Shown here: piece after piece, positions 1 to 6,185 of the stretch
Position numbering within the stretch: the stretch's first letter is position 1
Layout: each line of letters begins with the position of its first letter
Assembly: GCA_001799195.1 (NCBI GenBank)
Contig: MGSU01000044.1
Location: 10,519-28,844 of the forward strand
Source of the DNA: Deltaproteobacteria bacterium RIFOXYA12_FULL_61_11
GTDB lineage: Bacteria; Bdellovibrionota_F; JAHFAK01; YA12-FULL-61-11
DNA: 18,326 nt
Direction: 5' to 3'
The notes under the pieces: generated by a model
The model's database searches: none
What the model was told of the DNA's origin: nothing
Seen by the model: the letters and a program-made list of their open reading frames with translations, nothing else
Program-made: the position numbers and the translations under genes

Positions 1-899
1 GACCGATAGGCTCTCGATAGCTCGTTCTCCGTCCTGCCGAGACGCTCGGACATAACGTGGTCGGCGATGCTCTCGAAAATTTGCCGCACCGGATGTCCGG
101 CACTGATCAGGTCCCGGAACGGAGGTACGACCAGCACCGACCCCGAGAGGCGGTAGTAAAGATCTGCTCTGAAATTCTTCCCTGTCCGCAGATCGGCCTC
201 GTGGTGGTTGGTAGCAGAGATCAAGTGGAAAGAAGCATGTTGCGCCTGATGTCCGCCGAGCTTGCGGTACTCACCGGTTTGGAGGACCTGCAGCAACTTT
301 GCCTGAACATGGAGCGAGGCATTGGCGACCTCGTCGAGGAAAAGGACCCCGCCGTCGACTTCGGCGATAAGCCCTTCGCGAGCGAGAATGGCCTGGGAAT
401 GAGCCCCCCGTTCATACCCGAACAATTCGGACTCGAGCAATTCGGTCGGCAGGGCTGCGGCATTGAGCGACACCACCTTGGCCTGGTCTGTCGAGAACTG
501 CCGAAGGGCCTCCGCCATGACACTGGCGATGATACCTTTCCCGACCCCGGTTTCCCCCAGGATCAGGATGCGGCGCAAATAGGGGTGCTCGTCGAACAGG
601 TTGGTACCGAGGTCCCCGCCGAAGACGGCATGGACCAGATCTCGCGCCAACTGGGGTCCGAAGATATTGAGGATACGCCAGTCGAGGAGAGCCTCATAAA
701 AGGTCAGGACCATCTGGATGACCCGGCGCAACCGAAGCCGCGACTGAAGCTCGAACCCCCGTTCCTCGGCCAGTTCTCGGGTCAAGGAGTCGAGGACCTG
801 CTCGCGCTGCTTGCGATCCAAGGTACGCGGGGTCAATCCGATCCGCTCGTGCAGGGCAAGCATGGTCTCGAAGGCAGGAATCGGTAGATATCTGCTCAT
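1..899 (-). CDS. Sigma-54-type AAA+ transcriptional regulator (bEBP-like), partial at the left edge
   Basis: The frame is open from the ATG at 899 to the window edge (about 299 codons seen, C-terminus missing). Residues 1-105 are a helical N-terminal region with no recognisable receiver, GAF or PAS motif. An AAA+ sigma-54 interaction domain follows: Walker A GETGVGKG (115-122), ESELFGYERG (156-165), Walker B GGVLFLDE (183-190), sensor I SATN (228-231) and the arginine-finger segment FRADLYYRL (243-251). Family members use ATP hydrolysis to remodel sigma-54 holoenzyme bound at -24/-12 promoters, and usually end in a DNA-binding HTH, which here would lie outside the window. The oddity is the sigma-54 contact loop: the usual GAFTGA reads GAHSQA (165-170). 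The gene diverges from an operon with a strong sigma-54 promoter, and a large palindrome lies 31 bp upstream of its start, so local activation plus autoregulation is inferred. The SD is weak (GAGG about 12 nt upstream). Confidence 0.92.
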   Translation of the reverse strand, partial: MSRYLPIPAFETMLALHERIGLTPRTLDRKQREQVLDSLTRELAEERGFELQSRLRLRRVIQMVLTFYEALLDWRILNIFGPQLARDLVHAVFGGDLGTNLFDEHPYLRRILILGETGVGKGIIASVMAEALRQFSTDQAKVVSLNAAALPTELLESELFGYERGAHSQAILAREGLIAEVDGGVLFLDEVANASLHVQAKLLQVLQTGEYRKLGGHQAQHASFHLISATNHHEADLRTGKNFRADLYYRLSGSVLVVPPFRDLISAGHPVRQIFESIADHVMSERLGRTENELSRAYR

Positions 900-922
900 G
901 CTTTACCAGCCTCAATGATCAC

Positions 923-960
923 TATTGGACGTACTAAGGTATACCTTAGTACATGCAATA
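923..960. promoter_or_regulatory. 38-bp dyad with a perfect 22-bp palindromic core (probable regulator binding site)
   Basis: Positions 931-952 are a perfect palindrome with half-site GTACTAAGGTA. The symmetry continues outward about the same centre (941/942): TATTG at 923-927 pairs with CAATA at 956-960, giving 17 of 19 possible base pairs overall. The centre lies about 92 bp upstream of the predicted sigma-54 start site (about 1034), a normal distance for an enhancer site, and also lies just upstream of the divergent regulator gene. The inference is an upstream activating sequence for that regulator, with possible autoregulation. Confidence 0.8.
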
Positions 961-1007
961 TGCCAACAAGGACCTTCCAATACATCATAATTACTAGTGC
1001 TATCTAA

Positions 1008-1023
1008 TGGCACAAACGTTGCT
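1008..1023 (+). promoter_or_regulatory. Sigma-54 (-24/-12) promoter
   Basis: TGGCACAAACGTTGCT matches the sigma-54 consensus TGGCACG-N4-TTGCW at every fixed position except the G after TGGCAC. The invariant GG (1009-1010) and GC (1021-1022) have the exact 10-nt separation. The predicted start site is about 1034. That leaves a short leader with the SD CGGAGG (1045-1050) before the ATG at 1058, and it excludes an upstream in-frame ATG at 1007, which lies inside the promoter. Confidence 0.85.
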
Positions 1024-1057
1024 ATCGGCCTCGCGGACTGTGTACGGAGGATATACT

Positions 1058-1936
1058 ATGGACCCCAGCAGTAAGGACCTCGTCGAATTCCTGCGAGGGG
1101 TGGAGAAGAAATACCTCGAGCCGCTCTACCGCCGCCACAATGTCAACCTCAGGGCCGGCGTGGAGAAACTCGTCAAAGAGATTGAACTCGACGCGGCGAA
1201 TTCCATCCTCTCCATGTTCCGCGGTTGGAAGGGTCAGAATTATGGAGACATCGTGCGCGAGCTTGCCGTCCGCCTCGGAGCGGAAGTCACGGAGACTTCC
1301 AGCATCGAAGAGCTCGAGGTCGCCTGCCTCGAACACTCCCTCGGCCGTTACTTGCACAGTCTGGACCATGAAACCTCCCGCCGTTTGGTCGCGAACCTCA
1401 ACACGGTCAAGCGCATCCCCGGCGAGATCGGGCGGCAACTCCAGGAAATGACTCTCCAGCCCCAGTTCCTGCAACGGTGGCTCGGTGAACTCGGTCGGAA
1501 TGAGACCGTGACACTCATTCGCGGTCTGACCTTGCCTCACCTCGATCTGCCGGCCTGGAGCGATCGCCTCAGGGACAAGGCCAGCGACAAACTCGAGGCC
1601 TTCGGGAGCATGATTTCCCAAGCTCTCGCACCCTTACTCTCCCTGGATTTCTTCGATCTTGCCGGCCCCGGATACCGACGCATTCTCCCTACCGTGCTCG
1701 ATATTGCCCTCCTGCGCCTCAAATTTGGCCAGCGTGATCAAGCAAATCCTCTTCGTAAAGTCCGGCGTCCCTCGAAGCCAGAGCCTGCTCTGGACCCACC
1801 GGCATCCCCGCCCATGTCCGGCCGCAACAAGAAGAAAACGCCCGGACAGGTTCAAGGTCAACGATCGAAAACAAAGCAGAGGAAGAGCACCGGCCGTGCT
1901 CGCACAACCTCGAAGCAGAACACCCCAATTACCTGA
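1058..1936 (+). CDS. YaaW/UPF0174-like protein with a basic C-terminal tail
   Basis: 292 residues. The ATG at 1058 is chosen because CGGAGG sits 7 nt upstream and the sigma-54 promoter at 1008-1023 places the transcript start after the other in-frame ATG (1007). From memory of the family, residues 36-95 (LVKEIELDAANSILSMFRG, then YGDIVRELAVRLG and SIEELE) and 201-222 (LAGPGYRRILPTVLDIALLR) follow the two conserved blocks of E. coli YaaW-type proteins, whose function is unknown. Between them is a 100-residue region with little recognisable identity. Residues 230-292 form a Lys/Arg/Pro/Ser/Thr-rich, probably disordered tail that could bind nucleic acid or another polyanion. No signal peptide or clear membrane span is seen. 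It is the first gene of a sigma-54-driven operon, 11 nt before the next gene. The family assignment is moderate and no function is claimed. Confidence 0.75.
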   Translation: MDPSSKDLVEFLRGVEKKYLEPLYRRHNVNLRAGVEKLVKEIELDAANSILSMFRGWKGQNYGDIVRELAVRLGAEVTETSSIEELEVACLEHSLGRYLHSLDHETSRRLVANLNTVKRIPGEIGRQLQEMTLQPQFLQRWLGELGRNETVTLIRGLTLPHLDLPAWSDRLRDKASDKLEAFGSMISQALAPLLSLDFFDLAGPGYRRILPTVLDIALLRLKFGQRDQANPLRKVRRPSKPEPALDPPASPPMSGRNKKKTPGQVQGQRSKTKQRKSTGRARTTSKQNTPIT

Positions 1937-1947
1937 AGGAGGCAACA

Positions 1948-2352
1948 ATGGCTACCGCTACTCGTCCGATGGACTTCTACCAGAAACACCGCAAGAGCGT
2001 CAGTTCCTGGTTGGGAGCCCAGAACATCCCGGTGATCAAGAACGCCGAATACTTGCTGCTGGGAACCGATCTCTCCCACCTCGTCCTCCGACTGGCCCTC
2101 GAGAAGAAGGTCCCCCTGCGCAAGCGCGCGGACTATGTTTTGCGCACCCTGCAGAAGGCAGAACCGAAAGTCCTCAAACGATACTGGGCAGGTGACGAGA
2201 AAATGCTGAAGAACCTGCTCGACCTGCCCGGCAAGACCGACGAGCTGGCCCAAGAGGTCAAGACCAGGTTGCAGCGCCGCTTCTCCTTCGGGACTCCCTG
2301 CGAGTGTAAGGAGTGCGATGAGAACTCCACCGAAACCTCTACGAAGGATTGA
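1948..2352 (+). CDS. Small hypothetical protein with a C-terminal CxCxxC cluster
   Basis: 134 residues, family not recognised. The start is well supported by GAAGGAGG ending 5 nt before the ATG. The protein is mostly helical and strongly charged (Lys/Arg/Glu), with a cytosolic composition and no signal peptide or membrane segment. Cys118, Cys120 and Cys123 (PCECKEC) stand in an acidic, Ser/Thr-rich C-terminus. Such a cluster could bind a metal or take part in thiol chemistry, but three cysteines alone do not show this. It starts 11 nt after the YaaW-like gene, so both are almost certainly co-transcribed from the sigma-54 promoter at 1008 and under control of the divergent AAA+ regulator. A partner or accessory role to the YaaW-like protein is inferred from position alone. 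Confidence 0.75.
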   Translation: MATATRPMDFYQKHRKSVSSWLGAQNIPVIKNAEYLLLGTDLSHLVLRLALEKKVPLRKRADYVLRTLQKAEPKVLKRYWAGDEKMLKNLLDLPGKTDELAQEVKTRLQRRFSFGTPCECKECDENSTETSTKD

Positions 2353-2409
2353 GGCAGGGTGAGGAATTCGGGACCGTCGTCCTCGATCCATGGAGACCAC
2401 GTGAACAGA

Positions 2410-2428
2410 CCGGGTCTTCTCGACCCGG
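2410..2428 (+). other. GC-rich hairpin between the sigma-54 operon and dus
   Basis: CCGGGTC (2410-2416) and GACCCGG (2422-2428) form a perfect 7-bp stem with a 5-nt TTCTC loop. No T-run follows, so this is not a standard intrinsic terminator. It sits in the 101-nt gap after the small Cys protein gene and 25 nt before the dus start. It could weaken read-through or shape the dus leader. Confidence 0.4.
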
Positions 2429-2453
2429 GGCGCCTTGCATCTGCACGCCGTTC

Positions 2454-3473
2454 ATGAACCACGAGTCGTCGCTCCGACGGATCCCGGCTTCCTCCCTCAC
2501 CCCGAACCCTACCCCTCCGCAACTCTTGCTCGCACCTTTGCGAGGACTGACCGACTACATACTGCGCGGGTCCCTGCAGCACCACCTCGGCGGTTTCGAC
2601 CTCGGCCTCGCCCCGTTCATTTCGACGGTCGAACGCCTCGGCCCACGCAAAGCCAGGTATCTGGACGACGTCCTCCCTCGGAAGAACGAATACTTACCGG
2701 TGATACCGCAGTTCCTCGGGAACAATCCCGAACAGGCTTTGCGGTTGTGCCATGAATTGCACCAACTCGGCCACCGCGAGGTCAACTGGAACCTCGGCTG
2801 TCCCTTCGCTCCGGTCACCCGTAAACGTCGTGGCGCCGGTCTGCTCCCCCACCCCGAGTTGGTCGCCGCCTTCCTCGGCGCCTTCCTGCCGAACAGTCCC
2901 GTGCGGCTCTCGGTGAAGGTCCGTCTCGGTCTCACCGACCCGGACGAACTATTCGGCTTGCTGCCCGTGCTCGCTGACCACGACCTCTCTTCGATCATCC
3001 TCCACCCGAGGACCGCGTTGCAAGAGTACTCCGGTACGGTCGATCTCGGTCGCTTCGAACAGGTGTTGGCCCAGTGTCCCCACCCGGTCATCTACAATGG
3101 AGACCTCGTGGATGTGGCCGGGTTCACCGGTCTCCTCACCCGCTTCGGTCCCCTCCCCGGCTGGATGATCGGCCGCGGCGCAATCCATGACCCTACCTTG
3201 GCCGCGAGGATCAAGGGCAGAACGTTCGACGAAGCCGGCCGTAGACTCGCCCTGGAAACCCTGCACCAGGATCTCTCGGCCGCGTACCTGGAGCGATACC
3301 TCACCGAACGCATGGTCCTGGACCGCCTCAAACAATTGTTCCGCTACCTTGCCAGGAATTTCGAGGCCGAGGAAGAGATCTTCACCCGCGTCAAACGCTG
3401 TAAAGAACTCGCTCCCTACACCGAGGAAGCACTGAGGATTCTCAGGGAAGCACCGATGAAACCATTGGGCTGA
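2454..3473 (+). CDS. tRNA-dihydrouridine synthase (Dus family)
   Basis: 339 residues. Dus enzymes are FMN-dependent flavoproteins that reduce specific uridines to dihydrouridine in tRNA. Expected marks of the TIM-barrel are in order: LLAPLRGLTD (24-34, FMN-binding start of the barrel), NWNLGCPFAPV with catalytic Cys116, Lys155 in SVKVRLG, His184 in LHPRT (usual HxRT), NGD (215-217) and IGRGAIHDP (239-247). A C-terminal helical tRNA-binding region follows (about 260-335). The ATG at 2454 is preferred. A TTG at 2349 is also in frame, but the 35 extra residues have no Dus similarity and it would overlap the upstream gene. The SD at 2454 is poor, so the start is the least certain point. Which Dus subfamily it belongs to (A, B or C) is not settled here; the sequence looks closest to the DusC-like group. 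It converges with the next gene, 12 nt apart. Confidence 0.93.
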   Translation: MNHESSLRRIPASSLTPNPTPPQLLLAPLRGLTDYILRGSLQHHLGGFDLGLAPFISTVERLGPRKARYLDDVLPRKNEYLPVIPQFLGNNPEQALRLCHELHQLGHREVNWNLGCPFAPVTRKRRGAGLLPHPELVAAFLGAFLPNSPVRLSVKVRLGLTDPDELFGLLPVLADHDLSSIILHPRTALQEYSGTVDLGRFEQVLAQCPHPVIYNGDLVDVAGFTGLLTRFGPLPGWMIGRGAIHDPTLAARIKGRTFDEAGRRLALETLHQDLSAAYLERYLTERMVLDRLKQLFRYLARNFEAEEEIFTRVKRCKELAPYTEEALRILREAPMKPLG

Positions 3474-3485
3474 AACTAGAATACC

Positions 3486-6041
3486 CTAAGGCAGGACCTT
3501 GAGTACGTACCCATCCTCCCGGAAACCGTGGGAAGCCCGGAGATGGGTCCCGGCAGATCCGAACGCAGCGCCGAAATCGACTTCATCGGCAAAGATCCCA
3601 CCCAGGTAGAGGAACCCCTCGGCATCAAGGCTCAGATCGAAACAGAAATCGTTATCACTGCCGCCGAAGGTCCTGGTCCACCCGTAGGCCCCCTCGGCCG
3701 AGAGCATGGTCAGAAAAACATCATCACTCGCCCCATCCGTGGTCGAGGTCTTTTCGTCCGGCTGGGCCCCCTCGAAAGCGGCCGCGAAATCGGCACTGCC
3801 CGCGAAGCTGCCGCACACGTAAACCTCGCCGGCCGGACCGACCGCCAGATTGGGGCTATGATCGACGTGATAGATGTTGACCAGGTCGTCCAGCGCACTC
3901 GCCACGGGCAGAGTCCGTTGCCAAAGGACTTCTCCCTCGGGGTCGAGCTTCACGACGACGGTCTCGAAATCGACCAGGGCATTGCTCGGCGCCAGCGCCC
4001 CACCGGCCATACCCGCTACGTAAATATTGCCCTCGGGGTCGACCGCGACCGAGGTGGCACGGTCCAATCCCTCGAAATCCAAGGGCGTTGTCCAGAGGTA
4101 CCGTCCGGCGGCATCGAGCTTGGTCACGAAGAGGTCGTAGATCATGTCTTCGTCGGCGGTGTGTTCGTCTCCGGTGACATCAGGACCGCTGGCTACCTCG
4201 GGGAAATCCTCGCCGAAATTCACGGTGTCGCGGAAGAAACCGACCACGACCACATTGCCGTCCTGGTCGGCCGTGACCGAGGAGGCGAAGTTCTGAGAAC
4301 CGTGGCTGCTCCAGGGGTCTATCCCGAACAACCGCACCCAGCCGAATTCGCCCGAGGTCGAGAGGTCGAGTACATAGATACTGGCGTCGTCGAAGGACTT
4401 CGTTGCTTCGTTCTCCCCCGGGAAGTCGGCGGCGAAATCCACGCCGGTACTTCCCCCGTCATCGTCCAGACCGGAGACCAACAAGCGGCCGCCTGCCGTA
4501 ACGGTGAGCGCGTGGACGGACTCTGAGGACCCGGCGCTCTCGACGGTGCGCACCCAGTCCAAGGTACCATCGGACACGATCCGAGCCAGGAAGAGGTCCT
4601 CGAAAGTACTCGACTTGACCAAGTCCGAGGTGTCATCAGCATCGACCACCGGCATGTAGCTTGCGAAGTCGACCTTGGTCCCCCGGAACAATCCACCGAG
4701 GTACGCTGCACCGTCCGGTCCTGCCGCGACCGCGTAACCGAAGTCAGTGGATCCACCGTGTACGGTCCGCTTCCAACCGTAGCTGCCGTCCCGCTCAAGG
4801 CGCACCACGAAAGCATCGTAGGATCCCTGGAGCTGGTGAGGATCCGCGCTGACGTCGGGAAAGTCCTCGGCGAAATCGGTCAGGGCGCTGCTGACGCTGC
4901 CCGCAACATAGACTCCGCCATCGGGGGTGGGAGCAACACCGTAGACCCAGTCGAACCATTCGTCGCCGAAGGTGTGGACATAGATGAGTCCGCCATCCAC
5001 TTCGAACGTGCACGTTTGGGCTGCTCCGCGGTTCCCGGCCGCATCGACCGGAACGACGCTCAAAGTATTGGAACCGGAACGCACGCCGAGGGGACGGAGC
5101 GGCGAGGGACATGGGGTACCGCCGGCACCGTTGCCGGAACATTCCAGGTCCACGTCTTCCTCGCTTGCCTGGACCGCCAGCGCAACGGTACCGAGTTGCA
5201 ATGCCGCCACGCGGTCGGCCGGACAACCCGAGAGGACCAGGGTCGGCGCGGTCACGTCATAGAGGATGCCGAGGGTCGCTTTGCCGAGGGAAAGCCCCGC
5301 GCTATCGTAGACCTCCACGTGGATCGTCTTCGCCCCCTCGCCGCCGATCGAGACATCCAGACCGACGTAGAGGGTCGAGAACGGTTGGGCGGCCGCGGTG
5401 GCCAAGTCGGTCTCCGACAGGGCGAAACGCATGGTCGCCGCGTCCTGTATAGTCGGCAGGACCAACTTGGGAGTTGTCTGGTTGGTACTCGTACCGCCGT
5501 TCTCGAGGGCCAGGACGAAATCCCCCTGACTTCCCTCTGCAGGATCAGCGCTCGGGTCCCCTCCTGGGCCATCCGGATCGGTCGGATCGCCAGGGCCATC
5601 CCCAGAGACATCCGGGGACAAGGCTACCTGTTGCCAGGCGGCCGGATCGACCGAGGGGCTTTGCCCCTCTTGCGTCACGGTCAAGCCTACTTCCACGCGG
5701 GCCAAAACCTCGATGGCACCTCCATCGGTGCGCCTGCCCGAGAAGGTTACGGTCAGCTTGTAACTACCAACCGCGAAATACGCAGGCCAGGAGATCAGGG
5801 CGACCTTGGCCTTGGTATCGATGCTCACCGTACCGCTGTATTGCCCCTTCCCGCTATTTTCGACGGCGACCGCGGTCGCGCTGAGGTCGGAAAGACCGGC
5901 CACCAAGAGGGCTGCGGGCAAGGGGCAGGACGTGGTGAAACCCTTGCCGGTTTCATCCTCGGGCGCCTCGCTCGAACTACCGCCACAGCCCAGGAACAGG
6001 ACGCAGCACCAGAGAGAGAAGACGATACGTTTGCTGTTCAT
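3486..6041 (-). CDS. Large lipoprotein with Ig-like region and seven SBBP-like propeller repeats
   Basis: 851 residues. The ATG at 6041 is chosen over the GTG at 6053 because GGAG, lying within the GTG-initiated stretch, sits 6 nt upstream as its SD. Residues 1-19 form a lipoprotein signal ending LFLGC, with Cys19 the predicted lipidated residue. Residues 20-146 hold a small beta-rich domain. Residues 147-173 are an Asp/Pro/Gly stalk containing GDPSADP. Residues 174-350 contain an Ig-like domain with a TAPTLVLSGC start and a VPVDAAGN motif. Residues 353-851 are seven repeats of about 60-80 residues with the pattern DG-x-YVxG-F-x-VDFxxxF...DxFLxKLxxxGxxxW, typical of SBBP-type beta-propellers. 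The protein is probably anchored to the outer membrane with the propeller exposed outside the cell. It diverges from a second giant lipoprotein gene with the same stalk motif. Binding partner unknown. Confidence 0.9.
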   Translation of the reverse strand: MNSKRIVFSLWCCVLFLGCGGSSSEAPEDETGKGFTTSCPLPAALLVAGLSDLSATAVAVENSGKGQYSGTVSIDTKAKVALISWPAYFAVGSYKLTVTFSGRRTDGGAIEVLARVEVGLTVTQEGQSPSVDPAAWQQVALSPDVSGDGPGDPTDPDGPGGDPSADPAEGSQGDFVLALENGGTSTNQTTPKLVLPTIQDAATMRFALSETDLATAAAQPFSTLYVGLDVSIGGEGAKTIHVEVYDSAGLSLGKATLGILYDVTAPTLVLSGCPADRVAALQLGTVALAVQASEEDVDLECSGNGAGGTPCPSPLRPLGVRSGSNTLSVVPVDAAGNRGAAQTCTFEVDGGLIYVHTFGDEWFDWVYGVAPTPDGGVYVAGSVSSALTDFAEDFPDVSADPHQLQGSYDAFVVRLERDGSYGWKRTVHGGSTDFGYAVAAGPDGAAYLGGLFRGTKVDFASYMPVVDADDTSDLVKSSTFEDLFLARIVSDGTLDWVRTVESAGSSESVHALTVTAGGRLLVSGLDDDGGSTGVDFAADFPGENEATKSFDDASIYVLDLSTSGEFGWVRLFGIDPWSSHGSQNFASSVTADQDGNVVVVGFFRDTVNFGEDFPEVASGPDVTGDEHTADEDMIYDLFVTKLDAAGRYLWTTPLDFEGLDRATSVAVDPEGNIYVAGMAGGALAPSNALVDFETVVVKLDPEGEVLWQRTLPVASALDDLVNIYHVDHSPNLAVGPAGEVYVCGSFAGSADFAAAFEGAQPDEKTSTTDGASDDVFLTMLSAEGAYGWTRTFGGSDNDFCFDLSLDAEGFLYLGGIFADEVDFGAAFGSAGTHLRASHGFREDGYVLKVLP

Positions 6042-6073
6042 GTCAAACTCCACGGCCTACGTAAGGACTTCAG

Positions 6074-6101
6074 AGAATACATGAGCCCGGCATAAAGGCA
6101 A
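6074..6101 (-). promoter_or_regulatory. Candidate sigma-70-type promoter for the minus-strand lipoprotein
   Basis: On the minus strand, TTGCCT (6101-6096) and TATTCT (6079-6074) are 16 nt apart, each matching 4 of 6 consensus bases. The predicted start lies about 25 nt before the ATG at 6041. This is a weak match, listed because the position is right and it does not overlap the opposing promoter. Confidence 0.35.
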
Positions 6102-6107
6102 CGACCT

Positions 6108-6136
6108 TTGACATCGCACCTCCGACCGGCTAGGAG
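6108..6136 (+). promoter_or_regulatory. Candidate promoter for the plus-strand giant lipoprotein
   Basis: A perfect -35 box TTGACA (6108-6113) is followed after 17 nt by TAGGAG (6131-6136), a poor -10 box (3 of 6). The distance to the ATG at 6186 is suitable. TTTGACA here is mirrored by TGTCAAA at 6041-6047 just before the divergent start, which may be chance. Confidence 0.35.
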
Positions 6137-6185
6137 AAGGGTGCGGAAAGCATCGCGACAACCGTTCAGTGCCAAGGAGCAAGCC

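Noticed and set aside
57-887. 276-codon plus-strand open frame opposite the AAA+ regulator
   Set aside because: It is antisense to a frame with a full set of sigma-54 AAA+ motifs, has no recognisable domain, and arises from high-GC codon bias.
1007-1057. Upstream ATG at 1007 as start of the YaaW-like gene
   Set aside because: It lies inside the -24 element of the sigma-54 promoter, has no SD, and the ATG at 1058 has a good SD.
2349-2453. TTG at 2349 as the start of the Dus gene
   Set aside because: It would overlap the preceding gene, has no convincing SD, and the added residues show no Dus similarity.
4758-6095. 445-codon plus-strand open frame opposite the SBBP-like lipoprotein
   Set aside because: No SD or domain; the minus strand has a signal peptide, stalk and regular repeats, so this is an antisense shadow.
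6108-6185. In-frame TTG at 6108 as the start of the giant lipoprotein
   Set aside because: It would place 26 Arg-rich residues before the lipoprotein signal; the ATG at 6186 has an AAGGAG SD and begins the signal sequence directly.
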